Assembly: GCA_025766275.1 (NCBI GenBank)
Contig: JAFKAC010000010.1
Location: 1,364,001 to 1,428,000, forward strand
DNA length: 64,000 nucleotides
Direction: 5' to 3'
DNA from: Lactarius indigo
Taxonomy: Eukaryota; Basidiomycota; Agaricomycetes; Russulales; Russulaceae
Numbering within the stretch: the first letter of the stretch is position 1; every line of letters begins with the position of its first letter. The notes below the pieces were generated by a model. The model was not told the DNA's origin. It did not search any database and saw only the letters and a list, made by a program, of their open reading frames with translations. Shown here piece after piece: positions 10,262-22,200 of the stretch. Made by a program: the position numbers and the translations under genes.

Positions 10262-11173
10262 ATTAGAGCACTCGGGTTGCGTTTCGAATACTTTCTTTCA
10301 ATTTTGTTACGGGCTGCAGTGGCCAGAGTGCCTGGTACCAGTGTCACACTGTGAATGATATATGTTTTCTTCGATGATGTTTTTTGGAGCTGGATTAACT
10401 GGAATCGCCTGGAAAGACTGACTTGAAAGGCCCGGAAAGTGCCCTGGAATTTACATGAATTCCCTGAGATTATTTTACCGAATCAAAATCCAGGCGTGTC
10501 AAGTAAATTCCGGACAAATCTAAGTAAAATCCAGGGCAAGGACCTACTGGATTTTACTTGACGAAAATGGTCCTGGATTTTACTTAATCGGGTACCAAGT
10601 AAAATTAAGTAAAATACAGGAACATGTTCGAATGCTGATGCTAGATACCAAACCATAAATACCCCTCACCGCTGACCAACTTGGGCTGGTTCTTACACAG
10701 ACAGGTTGTGTTTTCTCCTTGGAACTTCCAGTGTACACCCGAGGGATGGTGCACATGTCTGGGTTGTCCCTACACTACACACGCGCGTTCAAGCGTCCTT
10801 GATTGCGTCATTTGCGTGAAATGCAAGATGAAGGCAGTGGTGAAATGAGTACCCGGAACGCGCCATGAGATACAGCTCCCACTTAGATGGACTTTCGCAT
10901 TATCCTCAACTAGATTGATGATGCACCTCCCCGGTTTCTAGATTCAGGGATGACACTCAGGCTGACAGAACACAGTAGATAACCACTGGCACTGGCGAGG
11001 GACTGCTGTGATGCGTGACAGCGTGACGCGTGACATCTAACTGTTGGATGAGATTCCGTATTCGGACGGAATCTTGAGGACGTGGGCGAAGGGCTCTTCT
11101 AACCTTGCTTCTAACTCATATTGGTGTACTAAGTCGACATTTATATTTTTTCTTCCGCCCATGCAATCTCATA
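10262..11173. other. intergenic, no gene supported
   Basis: Holds the AAGTAAAATCCAG repeat cluster (10501-10620) described separately; otherwise nothing recognisable. The last about 100 bp should contain the promoter of the gene starting at 11174. Confidence 0.6.
10501..10620. repeat. clustered AAGTAAAATCCAGG motifs in both orientations
   Basis: At least five variants of aagtaaaatccagg lie within 120 bp: plus orientation at about 10501, 10523 and 10597-10620 (a doublet), minus orientation at about 10548-10560 and 10571-10585. Two of them form a perfect 13-bp inverted repeat around a 12-base loop (10523-10560). Such arrays occur as subterminal transposase-binding repeats in DNA transposons, and this one lies about 240 bp beyond the Plavaka partner gene. 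No matching array was found on the other side. Confidence 0.75.
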
Positions 11174-13668
11174 ATGGCACACTATGATATTTTTCGCGAT
11201 CTGCTTGGAATCAAGTATCCTGCCTTGGGCCACGCCCTGTGGGAGCCAAGCCCTGGAGAACTATACCCTCCTGTGGAAGTTGGCGACGTCGGTTTCATTC
11301 GCGAAGGCAAATTCCACCGCCTGTTTAATGCTCTGCTCGACGCAGGCCATCCATCTCAAACATTTGGGGTACCAGAGTATCATGTGCCGCTTCGGCCTAG
11401 CTTGGCGAAACACATTGACAATGGGACGCTGAGTCCCACCGATTTCTGCTCGTATGGGGTTACCGTAGCTGGTGGAGTAGATGTATTTGCCAGAGAGTGA
11501 TCAATTTACACTGCCTAGATTTTGCCGACATCACTGACATCTCCTCAGGCCAGTTGGCGCTGCAGACGTCTCGTTTTTATGCTCAAGGACATGTGGCGCT
11601 GTATTATCCCTTCCAGTGAAGGCCCAACGTAAGGACACTATCGCTCGAGGTGATTTCGGAAAATGGATAACTAGGAATGTTGACTCCTGGTTTACTTTCA
11701 CACGACGTCTCGGACTGGGGATCGAACAAATGGAGGACATAGTTCTAGTTACTGGGCATCATAGAACAAGATCTTGGACTAATATCGCATTCTTCGAGAA
11801 TTCACGAGTAACTCTTGGGGTTCAGGTCACTGGTGATGTCGGCGCTAGCGTCAACTGGCAAGCCTCGCGCGAGCACATTCAAGGGGCGATGCTAAGCAAA
11901 GGCCCAAGCGGTGAAGTATGTGGCACAGTGTTTGCAAGGGTCAACGAATACTCAAAGCTCCGACGTATTCCGTTAGGACTTACCTGAGGATCAATGCATA
12001 TTTGTCCGAGGGTTTCGCGTGGCGCGTGCCTTCAAGCTATTCCCAAGGCTCAAAGGAGCGGCGGGACACCCTCAAGATCCAGGCGAGCACGACAGTGAGC
12101 CGGAGTTAGACTCGGAAGTGGTATCAATACCAAGTTTTCCCAAAGTAATTTTACACTTTCTGAATTCCTAGCCTGGCCCTCATCCCAGCTTTAAAAGTAC
12201 AAGGACCCTCTACACGTAATATTAGAATACATTGCCGAGGTGAGTACTGTAAATCCATTTCGTGATGTTTCCTCCGCGTGAATATCCATAATTCTAACGT
12301 GGATGCGTAGCGGGCCACGGATTGCGACCTAGTCCTCGCCCACGACGACGACTTGGACCGACTTTGCAGAATCGGTGATGGGGCTGTGAGTTAGATCATG
12401 GATAACAATTATTATTAATTCTGTTCATGTCTATAGTCTCTAGAGACTCTCCAACCTGACGCAGTAGTGGGTTGCCTCCAAAGGTCTGAGCCTGAGATCG
12501 CCCAGGTTGCATGTGCCAGTGGTGAGTACCCGTCTGAATCATAACCCTCACAATTTCTTCATCGTAAACGCACTTAACACAAAGATTCGTTGTCTTCTGA
12601 AAACGACTCTCCGAGAACAAATGCGCGGGGCTCCATAGTGGGGTTGTTTTCCGAAGAGCTCAATAGTTGGGGTGGGGAATTTTGCATTTCGCAGCAGCGG
12701 GATTACTCCCCCCCAGGTGCCACAAGTCCTGTTCCAGTGTCACCCCCCATCCATTCGGCGGTTCATACGCCTGCTCCGATCCCCGATGCTACTCAGACTG
12801 CCGCCCTTCGACCGCGATCCCGGCTCGCGCCTCGCATTCCTGTACATTTTTCACTGTTTTCATTCCGGCGAAGGTCCCGCAGGTCCCGTCATTCCAAGTC
12901 TAACAACCAGCCCCCAGCTCGTAAGTGTGAATTGGGAGTCACCATTATATATTTCTGATCGTTTTTGGCCAGCCATTACCTCTGACCCAGCTTGGCAGCT
13001 AGGCACGTACGGTGATGTTACGATGAGTGCGATTCAAACATCGCTCGCAATTCTCAAGGAGGGCGGTTCCTTGGCAGCTAGGTACCCATTTATTGCCCCC
13101 ATCGCGGGTCTCCTACTCCGAATACTCACCCTGCGGGATGCACGTATCGCATATATTTCCTTTTGACGACTTATGTTCTGACGAGTGCGTTACCAGGACG
13201 TGAAGCGATACGAAGGGGAGTGTGAAATAGTGATGTCCAAGCTTGCCAGAGTCGCGAGGATTATTGTCAACGTGTGCGAAAAGTACAACCTGAGCGAGGG
13301 AGATCTTCCAGCTAGTCTGCGCCCTATTCTGGATCCTCTTCAAAGGTTCGTCTCTTCGGTGGCTATGACGTTCTGCGATTCACACGGACTGACGACGGAC
13401 CAGAGAGCTGGATGAGATCGAGCGCGTGCTCAAATGGTGCTCCAAGAGAAAAGGCATCAAGGCGACCCTTCTACGCAAGGACTTATTGACGATGATCAAG
13501 CAATGCCACGGGGAGTTATCTGACGTGCTCCAGGCCCTCGGCCGCCCTCCAGGTCCGCACCCTATGCTTATTCGTGTCAATTGTGTGACATCTCCCCATA
13601 GATTGATTGGCCATTGGACGTTCGATCCACATTGGTTGTGCAGAAGCGAGAGGTATAGGACATGCTGA
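11174..13668 (+). CDS. two-part protein: basidiomycete N-domain + MLKL-like four-helix C-domain
   Basis: Ten exons join cleanly: 11174-11496, 11549-11915, 11989-12144, 12198-12239, 12311-12385, 12437-12521, 12585-12920, 12973-13139, 13197-13345 and 13404-13668, giving about 654 residues. Residues 1-350 (MAHYDIFRDLLGIKYPALGH, GDFGKWI, LGLGIEQMED) match a family I recall as common but uncharacterised in Agaricomycetes. A Pro/Ser/Arg-rich linker follows (about 350-465). The C-terminus (about 480-600; YPFIAPIAGLLLRILTLRD, CEKYNLSEGDLPASLRPIL, ELDEIERVLKWCSKRKGIK) is a helical bundle resembling the MLKL/HeLo-like N-terminal domain of fungal NLR and cell-death proteins. Intron 8 (13140-13196) appears to be GC-AG. 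The last 30 codons are doubtful: a family-like ending continues in another frame past 13668, hinting at one indel. Membrane-active cell death is a family inference. Confidence 0.75.
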
Positions 13669-14579
13669 TATCAATCAAAATTTGCACAGTTGACGCTCTC
13701 AATTGGACGTCAATAGGTCACTGCTGACTCCGACCCAGATGAAGCGATATCCGTATAACCCTCTCAATAGATCACAGCGGACTCCGGCCCAGCCAAAGTA
13801 ATGTCTTAGACCGTAAGCTCTTCTCAACTATGTCCGTGAAATATCGTATGCAGATATCGCCTATTTTAGGAGCAGCTTTTATCTTTGTTTTGCCTTGCCT
13901 TTTTCTTTTTCTTTTTCTTTTTCTTCCCACCACCAAAAATCAAGGTAACTATTCCGCGTGACCTCAGGCCGGGATTTAGTTTTTTTCGAGATTCCGGACT
14001 TGCGGTTTTCACAGCCACACTTGGAGCTGTGTATTTCCTCCCATCACGGCGTAGCCCTCCCACACCACACCTTCCCTTTCTCCCCACAATCCACCATTAG
14101 TTTAGACCTAGGGCTGGGCAAGTGTGCCGGCTCTAGTACTCAAACCAGAGTATTCCGTACGGTACCTAGTTCAAGAGATCCATTGATTGCACTATCTACC
14201 GGTAACCTCGCCCTTACCACTGTCCTCACTGCCATCATAGTGTCGCACTGAAGTTCAGTTCGGGGTCTGCATGAATTCAATGACAGGAGAGATCTACCCA
14301 CGATGTATTGTAAAGGGTGGATCTTTGCATTTATATACTGCGTGTAGGGTATGCACACTATATATCACGGTATTACCAGGGGTAAAGTAAAGTAAGAGGC
14401 AACTCTACTAGCCTACCGGGAACGAGAGATCAAAGCAATGCGTACAATACAGTCTAGGACACCCGTTGATAGACCTACGGGGTATCCAAATATATGAATA
14501 ATAAACAAGAAAAAAAACGTCATGAAAAGCAAGTATAGAAAGCAACAAAACCTATGCGAAAAGAAAGACGCACGCACGA
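13669..14579. other. intergenic between convergent genes
   Basis: No gene supported. Contains an imperfect 28-bp repeat (about 13710-13738 and 13763-13791), a CTTTTT microsatellite at 13899-13924 and AT-rich sequence before the remodeler stop. Confidence 0.6.
13899..13924 (+). repeat. (CTTTTT)n microsatellite
   Basis: About four and a half uninterrupted copies of cttttt inside a longer pyrimidine tract ending about 13927. Confidence 0.9.
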
Positions 14580-17500
14580 TCACAGCGACGCTGAGACGTC
14601 CTCTCCGAGCATATGTGCAAGTGCGTCATTGCCCTCGTCCATCGGCGCCTCATACACCTCGAACAACCCACTGTCCGCGTCCGCACGACGACGCCTAGGC
14701 GTCTCCGCCCCCCAGCTGTTTGGCGGCCTTGTTAGATCTTCCCTTGGCGGCTGCAGCGCCGCTCTTCCACCCGACGCCACGGCCCTCGAAGACCTCCTTG
14801 CGTCGGTCAAGCAGCATGTCAAGCTCAGCATCGCTGATCACGCTACGTTTGCCCGCGGCGGTGCTCGGCACGACTTCGATGTGCTCGCCCTCAAGCTCAA
14901 GAAGATGCGCGGCCATCTCCGCGATCGTCTGCCTCGTCTCGGTCTTGGCATTACTGCCGATAGGCGCTTTGAATTTGCCTTGGGGAGATTTGCGTAAGAT
15001 GAGAAAAGCTAGCCCACCCAGAGTGGATGCATGACGCACCTTTGGCGATGACCAACGCCTCCAGCTGGCGCTTCTCTGATGCGCGCTGCAGAATCTTGCT
15101 TTCGATCGTGTGCCTGCTGACGAGCCTGAAGATAAGCACGGGCCTGGTCTGCCCGATCCGATGTGCGCGGTCCTGCGCCTGCAGATCTATTTGCGGGTTC
15201 TGATGATCATTCGCGCCCATCATTAACATCTGAAGCGCCTCGGGCGATCCGCACAGCCACGCACCCAATCCTGGTCATAGAACACGACCGTGTCCGCTGC
15301 CGTCAGGTTGATGCCGAGCCCACCCGCGCGGGTGCTCAACAGGAACAGGCGCGGCGCGTCCGGCGCATCGCCGCCCTGCTGAAAGCGGTCCATCTCTGCT
15401 CGGCGCCCAGCGGGCCTGTCGAGCCGTCGATGCGGCACAATTGCCATCCCTTGCACTCGTGTGCCCAATCCTGCCCATGCTCGATCAGTCAGCCTGCCGC
15501 GCATGAGAGGACAGGCTTCACCTCGATGACGTCGAGCATGGTGACGAACTGTGAGAAGACGAGGACCTTGTGCCCGCGCGCAAAGAGCGCGTCGAGCAGC
15601 CGTTCGAGGACCATCATTTTCCCGCCTCGCGTCGACGAGCTCGTCGTCCATGACGTGCTGGTGCATGCGCGGCCCTTCGAACAAGATCGGGTGCGAACAG
15701 ACCTTGCGCAGTTGCATCACGACGTTCTGCAGGTGCATGTTGTTGATCTCTTTCACTGCCCAGCGAGACAAATCAGCGCCCGGACGAGAGTGGTTATGGA
15801 GAAACGTACTCTTGGCTTTGAGCTGATGCTCCGCTCCGATATCGGCGGTTGTGGGGGTGAGGCCGACCCTGCTCTTGCGCGTACGCGTGCCCACCCGACC
15901 CAGCTTCTCGTCCTCTTCGATCTCGCGGGCGATCCGTTTGATGTTCGCGTTCCCTTGCGTCTTGGCCGGACCGCACGCCAGCAAGCAGCCCGCGAAGGCA
16001 GCCTTTGACGACGGCGTCGTAGACTTCGCGCTGACGCTCTGTCAACGGTGCATACAGCACATACTCTTTCTTGGGCGGAAGAGAGCGCTCGACGTCCACC
16101 TTGAGACGCCTGAGAAGGAATGGGCGGAGAATCTCGTGCAGTTTATGAATGAGTACGGTATTGCGCGATTCGGCGAGGCCGTTGGAAAGGGTTGGGATCT
16201 TAAACCTGTGGGACGTAAAATGAGCAGTTGACAACCCGGAGAGACATGAGCTTACGAGTCTTGGAAGGCAGCGACATCGTCGAAAATTTCTGGAAGGATA
16301 AAGTTGAGGAGAGACCAGAGCTCCGCCAAGTTGTTCTAGAAGGGTCGTGAGGTCGCATGCGTTTCACATATTATCGAATCGAACTCACGTGCAGCGGGGT
16401 GCCCGTCAAGAGCAATCTTCCCGCGCTGGGATATTTCTTGATTTCCCGCATGAGGATGGAATCCATGTTTTTCAGACGGTGACCCTCATCTACGATAACC
16501 TGGCCCCAGTCATACCTTGCGAGGTGCTTACGGTCTTTGATAATCATTTCATACGTTGTGATAACCACAGGGAAGGAGGATTTTTGAGTAGTCAGGTCTT
16601 CATCGTCTGTAACAACTTCAACCTCCTCGTCCTCTTCGTCTGAGTCAGTGTCACGATGTTTCGTGGGGCGCCGTTTTTTTCGTCCGCGTTGGGTGCTTTT
16701 TCTTCGGCAGAGTCTCGTGTTTTTGTGACAACGCCATGGAAGTACGCCGAAGTTCGGCACGTTCATCAGGGCTACCGTGATACATGCAAACGGGAATCTG
16801 CATCCTACATCAACATTGGGCGACGCGGGGCAAAGTGAAAGATGAGGTGACCTCTGGTGCAAACCGCGTGAACTCATCAATCCAGTTATGTAAAACGCTG
16901 AGGGGGCACACTACGAGAAAAGGCGCCTCTACTCGCACGCGAAGATGTGCGATAAATGCGATGGTCTGAATGGTCTGCAAATAAAAATGCAAATCAACAC
17001 GAACATTCCACAGTATTCGGCACCACCTAAAACTGTTACCTTTCCCAAACCCATCCTCGTCCGCTGAGCGAGATAAATTAGTGATGATAACGATGAAGCA
17101 TGGAAGCCAATACTTGCCTAGAATGCCCGAGATGCCGTTCTCCCATAAGCTGACCATCCACGCAACGCCTTCGAGCTGGTAGTCCTTCAGTTTGGCTCCG
17201 GTGAGTAACGCAGGCTGCACAAATGCGGTTTCGCTTCGCTTGGAAGAATCCGGGCGCGCTTCAGGGGCTCATCCCCGTCTTCCTCGTCGTCACTACCTAG
17301 CCGTACACGGCTTTTTGCCTCCTGACAAATGCCGTCCTGAGCGTCCAGCGCGTTGTTTCTGCTTTGGTTTGGGTGTGCGCGACAGGGCGGTAGCAGCAAC
17401 GGAAGCGTGTTTTTCACGGGAACGGTCCATCTGATCTTTCAACGCTTCAGTGTAGATGGACGAACTTATCTAGAAGCGCCTGCATATTCGTATATCGCGC

Positions 17501-17716
17501 TTCCTCGTCCTGTTCAAAAAAAAAAATCCCCCCGAGATTGGAAGAAAAATGATTGGTTGTTGTTAGAGAACGCGGATCAGAGCGTACGGGATCAGATTCC
17601 ACAATAGGAGGTGTCGAAGGAGCAGTGCTAGACGGTGGACCTGGGGTCATCGCGAATGAGGGACTTGGACTGGCTGAAGACACCGCCATGACGATCGAGG
17701 TTTGAGTCGTGTTCAA
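14580..17716 (-). CDS. HELLS: LSH/HELLS/Irc5-type SNF2 chromatin remodeler, broken by many single-base indels
   Basis: Order on the minus strand: an N-terminal segment with [33 protein letters not shown]; Walker A region; [16 protein letters not shown]; a basic/acidic insert; [17 protein letters not shown] box ([14 protein letters not shown]); [87 protein letters not shown]; and a C-terminal [22 protein letters not shown] in place of DEAH and the overall motif set fit the LSH/DDM1/Irc5 subfamily, ATP-driven nucleosome remodelers linked to DNA methylation and repair. I count about eight single-base frame shifts (near 17313, 17253, 17055, 16700, 15985, 15625, 15420, 14710). The one in Walker A adds a G inside DEMGLGK. 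No nonsense codon lies in the conserved frame. It is either a recent pseudogene or a badly called gene. The intron inside the Walker A region has a GC donor. Confidence 0.85.
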
Positions 17717-19210
17717 TTAGCGAGACTCAGACCGGTGCCACTCGCGACGCGTATCGGCCTGCCCTAAATACATTACCAAATTGGGGACTTATATTCTCAC
17801 GCCTGGTGAGATGAGTCGACTGTATGATCGAGCCAAAAAAAAAAAAAACCCTCAAAGAGTGTATTTATTAGGATGAGTTATGAGGTATACGAGTGCCAGA
17901 ATGAGGCTACCATAAGGTTATTCACATTCACATTCACAGAAAGTCGGTGCGCTCATCGCATCACAACCCCTCCCGTTGAGGCTAGTGTCCGGCTTGCACC
18001 AGCTTTCGGCGTTTAGGTTCTTGTCCGACTCACCATTCTCGGGTCATACATGCCTACCGGAGTGGCGTCTTGGTTTATGGATGGACAACCCACTTGTTTC
18101 TCCTTGCACACGAATCATCCCGACCGGCTGACCGTTATTTGAGTAACCGGATTACGCCCGCTTTGGATGTTGATGCTCCACAAACCCTTCCGCGGGCCAC
18201 GTTGAAAAACGAAAGGGATTGTAAGGCTCATCGACACTGCTTCGGGCGGGCAGTGTGACTTGGTTAAAACCACGTACCTTTGGGTAAATATAGCGCTGTG
18301 GAGGCGGTGTATTGGTTAAGCTCAGATGGACCTCATGCACAGCCATAAAAGGGGCTTATGATCAGCTGTTGGGCATTGGCAGGCACCAAGTCGTGGTCTT
18401 GGAGGGGGAGCGAGGCAAAGTGGCCCAGATCAGGATCGCGCGGAGTACGTACACGGGCGGTGACAGATTTGGATTTATCCCCTAATGGGACAAGGGGTAA
18501 CGCCTGGCCGAGGCGTGAGATTAAACATGACAGATGCGATGATGATAAAGCGTGCGGAGGGCCAATGGGAGTGATATCAAGGGAAACTGGGAAGGGAAGG
18601 AAGGAAGGCTAGAGCAAGGTGGAGACAGCGGTCGCACTCGCATGAAAAATGAAAAATAGTGAGTATATGCTATAAGAAGGTCGGGTGTATTCTATTCGAC
18701 GCAGGGGCCATGGGACTTACAGCATTGCGCTTCTTTATATTCGCCTGCCATCGTCTACACGCAGACACACCACCCGGCGATTCCTTCCCCCGGCCCCCCC
18801 GACCCAGACGAGAGCGACGAATCCCTCTACCACCACCTCATCTGTTTGATCTGGCTTGCCAAATTTAACTGGGTATTTTAGTTCGCATGGCTCCTGCCGA
18901 CTCTAGCCGTCCCCATTGCCCGCCGTCTTCCCAGCACTGGCCGACACCGCCCTTCGTCTGTTCTTCCCCTCCTTTGTTCTTCTCTGTCATTATTCCTTCC
19001 CCTTAGACCTTAATTCCGTACCGGACCGCCGTTGTACAGCCCCTTCGACCACCTCAGTCTCGCCCTCTCAAAACACAGCGCCTTCCTGGCTATTTCCTTC
19101 ACAACAGTCTCCATCCCCTCTCCCCTCTCCCTCTTCCACCACCACAGTCCCTTGTCAGCCCATCCAACCATCCCAGTCCTGCTACTGACACCGCTCAGTC
19201 CCCATCTAAC
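17717..19210. other. intergenic between divergent genes
   Basis: Holds the upstream regions of the remodeler (minus) and the transcription factor (plus). A 14-base A run lies near 17836, a triple cattcaca-like run near 17930, and the last about 350 bp before 19211 are strongly pyrimidine-rich, as in many basidiomycete promoters. No gene supported. Confidence 0.6.
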
Positions 19211-22200
19211 ATGATCGGTGCTACTCCCACCTTTTATGATCCGGAGCAAGACACCCAGCCCCAAGCCCAGGACTATCAGCATTGGATAGATAACACTTAC
19301 AGGGGAACTCCGCTCGTCTATTCCAATACCCCATCCTACCCTTCTCAGCCCTCGGTGTCTAACTCTCTTACTCCCCAGCCCTCTATATCCCACTCTCGTG
19401 CACAACGGCAAATGCAGTCACAAGCACCTCGTCATACCAATCACTATCAATTTGTTACCTCTCATCCACCACCCGCACCATCTTCTGATGCTACACAATA
19501 CGGTTTTTTCGAGAACCCCCAGAATCATCCTTTCGATAGTCGGCTTTGGTCCCACACAGCGACAGTCGCGCGTCCCCAACAAGCTGGCCCCAACAACCGA
19601 GCGCTGATTTTACCCAACCACCCACATCATCGGACGATCCTGCGTACTACTTGATGACTACCACAGATCAGTATCCCGGGATGACTGATACCCAGTCTTC
19701 GGTCCAACAACAGCAACAGCAATACCCTTCCCCGGCTGAACACCTCACCCCAGGGGTGGCACTCACACCTGCATCAGATGCAACTCTTCAGTCCATCTCA
19801 CCGGCCTGGACCGACAATCAACCTCTGCCACCACATGGTACCGGCTTATCCAACACTCCTACCGGTTCGGTCACCTTCCAAGCGAGCCCCAAACCAACAG
19901 GCAAGCGCACTCAAGCTAAAACGAAGCAGCGCAAAGCGTCAAAAGTCTGAAACAGATACGGATGATGACGATGATGTGGAGGCCAACGTTGGTGCGAACA
20001 TGCCCCGTCCCAATCGACTGTGAGTGCCTCCATTTTTATATCGCGAGTTCCTGTGTCACTGACTCGTCCATTACTCCATTCTTACTTTTTCTTCTACGGT
20101 GTCTGCCTAACCGCGGTTTGCTGTGCCTCGATTCTCCTTCTTACATTGTATGTGTCGAACTAATTCGTGGGGCCATTCCTCTACGGCTTCGCCATGCCGT
20201 CTAATCCTCCCTTGCAAACGTGAATTCTCGGGTCCCTTTTAACCCCGACCCTGCACTGCCTTCGCTATCCCGTACTCCCGCGATCATTTCCTCCTTCCGA
20301 TGGGCGTATCCCCGCTGCATACTCAGCCCCGGTGCATGCACCTACTGCAAGCGTCTCAAGGTGTGTCTTGTCCGTTGACAATTTACCTAATGCGGCCCTG
20401 ACGTCCCTCGGAACCTACTTCGCCCCGTCTTGCACCTGCGATTTTGCCCGATTCCTGTTCGTCCATTTGCCCAAACTACCCCGATCGTCTGCCTCCATTA
20501 GATGAAATGCACTTTTCCTCCTGGTGAGAACGTGTGCAAGCGCTGTAAGACAGGCAAACACGACCTGCATTGTTGAAGGCCGAAAGCCCAGGAGTGCGCC
20601 AAAGTGAGCGATCTCTTCCGCCTGACCCATGGTGGCGTTTCTTTATTTTATTGGGGCACTCCTGTGCTCTTAAATCTTCGCCGTCTTTCCCATCCTCCCC
20701 CCCCTTCCTCTTGTTTGCTTATCCAAGATGCCGGAACCCCACCCCCCCTTCACGTCTCCTGCCCCTTCCTCTGACAACGATGAATGCTCACCTCGCCCGT
20801 CAGTAAACGCGAGTACCTCCTCGCACAGATGAAGCAAAGGATGCGATCATCGAGTCGCTCCTCAAACAGGTGCGCTTGCATGTTTTCATCTAGGCGCCCT
20901 TTGGCGCTGAAATGCGATTCCGTCACGCCTTTCCAGTTGCACACTCCGTATCTCGCACTCCTCTCTCGATTGAGCATATCGCATGGCGACGCCCTCGAGC
21001 GACCACCATCGGGACACGGTTATTGCATGGCTCGACCGCCTCCAGTCGTCTGTTCGCTCGCCACCCGTGCGCTCTGGCCCCGTCAAGAACCCGTTCCAGC
21101 TTGACACCCATGGCGAGTCAGAGGAATCCGATGATGAGCAGACGCAGCAGCAGCAGCACGTGCCACCACGCCGTGGGTCGTCGGGCTCGGACGATTCGCC
21201 CGTCTCACCCAATACCCTCGTAGAAGCCGACATTGACGCGTATGCGGACGACGCGGTCCCCATTGGGCTCTTGCAAATCTCGCTATCAGCACGTCAAAGG
21301 GACCGCCCAGCAGTCCTCCGCAGAAAAGAAAGGCCGGGAGAACGCGGATGATGATGATGACGACGTGGTGCGTTCATATTTCCGTTGCCTACATGGAAGA
21401 TTCCTCCGGGAAAGGAGAATACGACTAACATGGCTTTTGTTGACAGGGTGTCGCCAGTAGGCGATTTTTCATGCCCGGTCCATCACAGAACCTCGCGTTG
21501 CGAAAGTCCTTAATTGACAAGATAAGCCCGCCGGACATTTTGGTCCATAAGCTCGTGACCCCCGAGGACGTGGAAAAGTTGTTTGACATGTGAGATTCCC
21601 AGCTTTCGTTGTACGTCTAGTGTATGCTGACCTCGTAATCCATAGTTTCTACACACGTATAAACGTACGTATGGACACGTCTTCATGAGATAATTCTTCT
21701 GACATGGGAGGTCCGATTCTTTTCTCTTCGTAGCCCTTCATCTCGCTGCTCGATCCCAAGTTGCACACGCCAGCGCTAACCTTTTCGAGGTGTCCGTTTT
21801 TGTTCACCGTTGGTCCGTCGCCGTTTCTTCGTTCTTCCTGACAGCGCTTCACGCTCACGTGTTACATGCGTGTGAATAGTTTGTGCCATCGCCTCGCGCT
21901 ATTCGGATAAGCCGGAAGTGTACCCGATCGCGATGCACTTCGCGAAGAGCGCCGCGGCCAATGCGCTCGTTGATGGCTGGAAATCTGTCGAATTGTGTCA
22001 GGCGTACATCCTCATGAGTATCTACGCCGTTCCTGCGCGTCGCTGGGAAGAGGATCGCAGCTGGTTGTATACTGGCCTCGCTATTCGGTGCGCGCTACCA
22101 CCGTCTTTCAATTGTAGCGCGTAGAGACTAACGTGAACGTTAGCATCGCAACCGACCTGAACCTGCACCTTCTGCCCCAGAAGAAGCCTACGACAGAACA

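Noticed and set aside
15163..16008. 281-codon plus-strand frame
   Set aside because: Antisense shadow of the remodeler, whose helicase motifs read on the minus strand.
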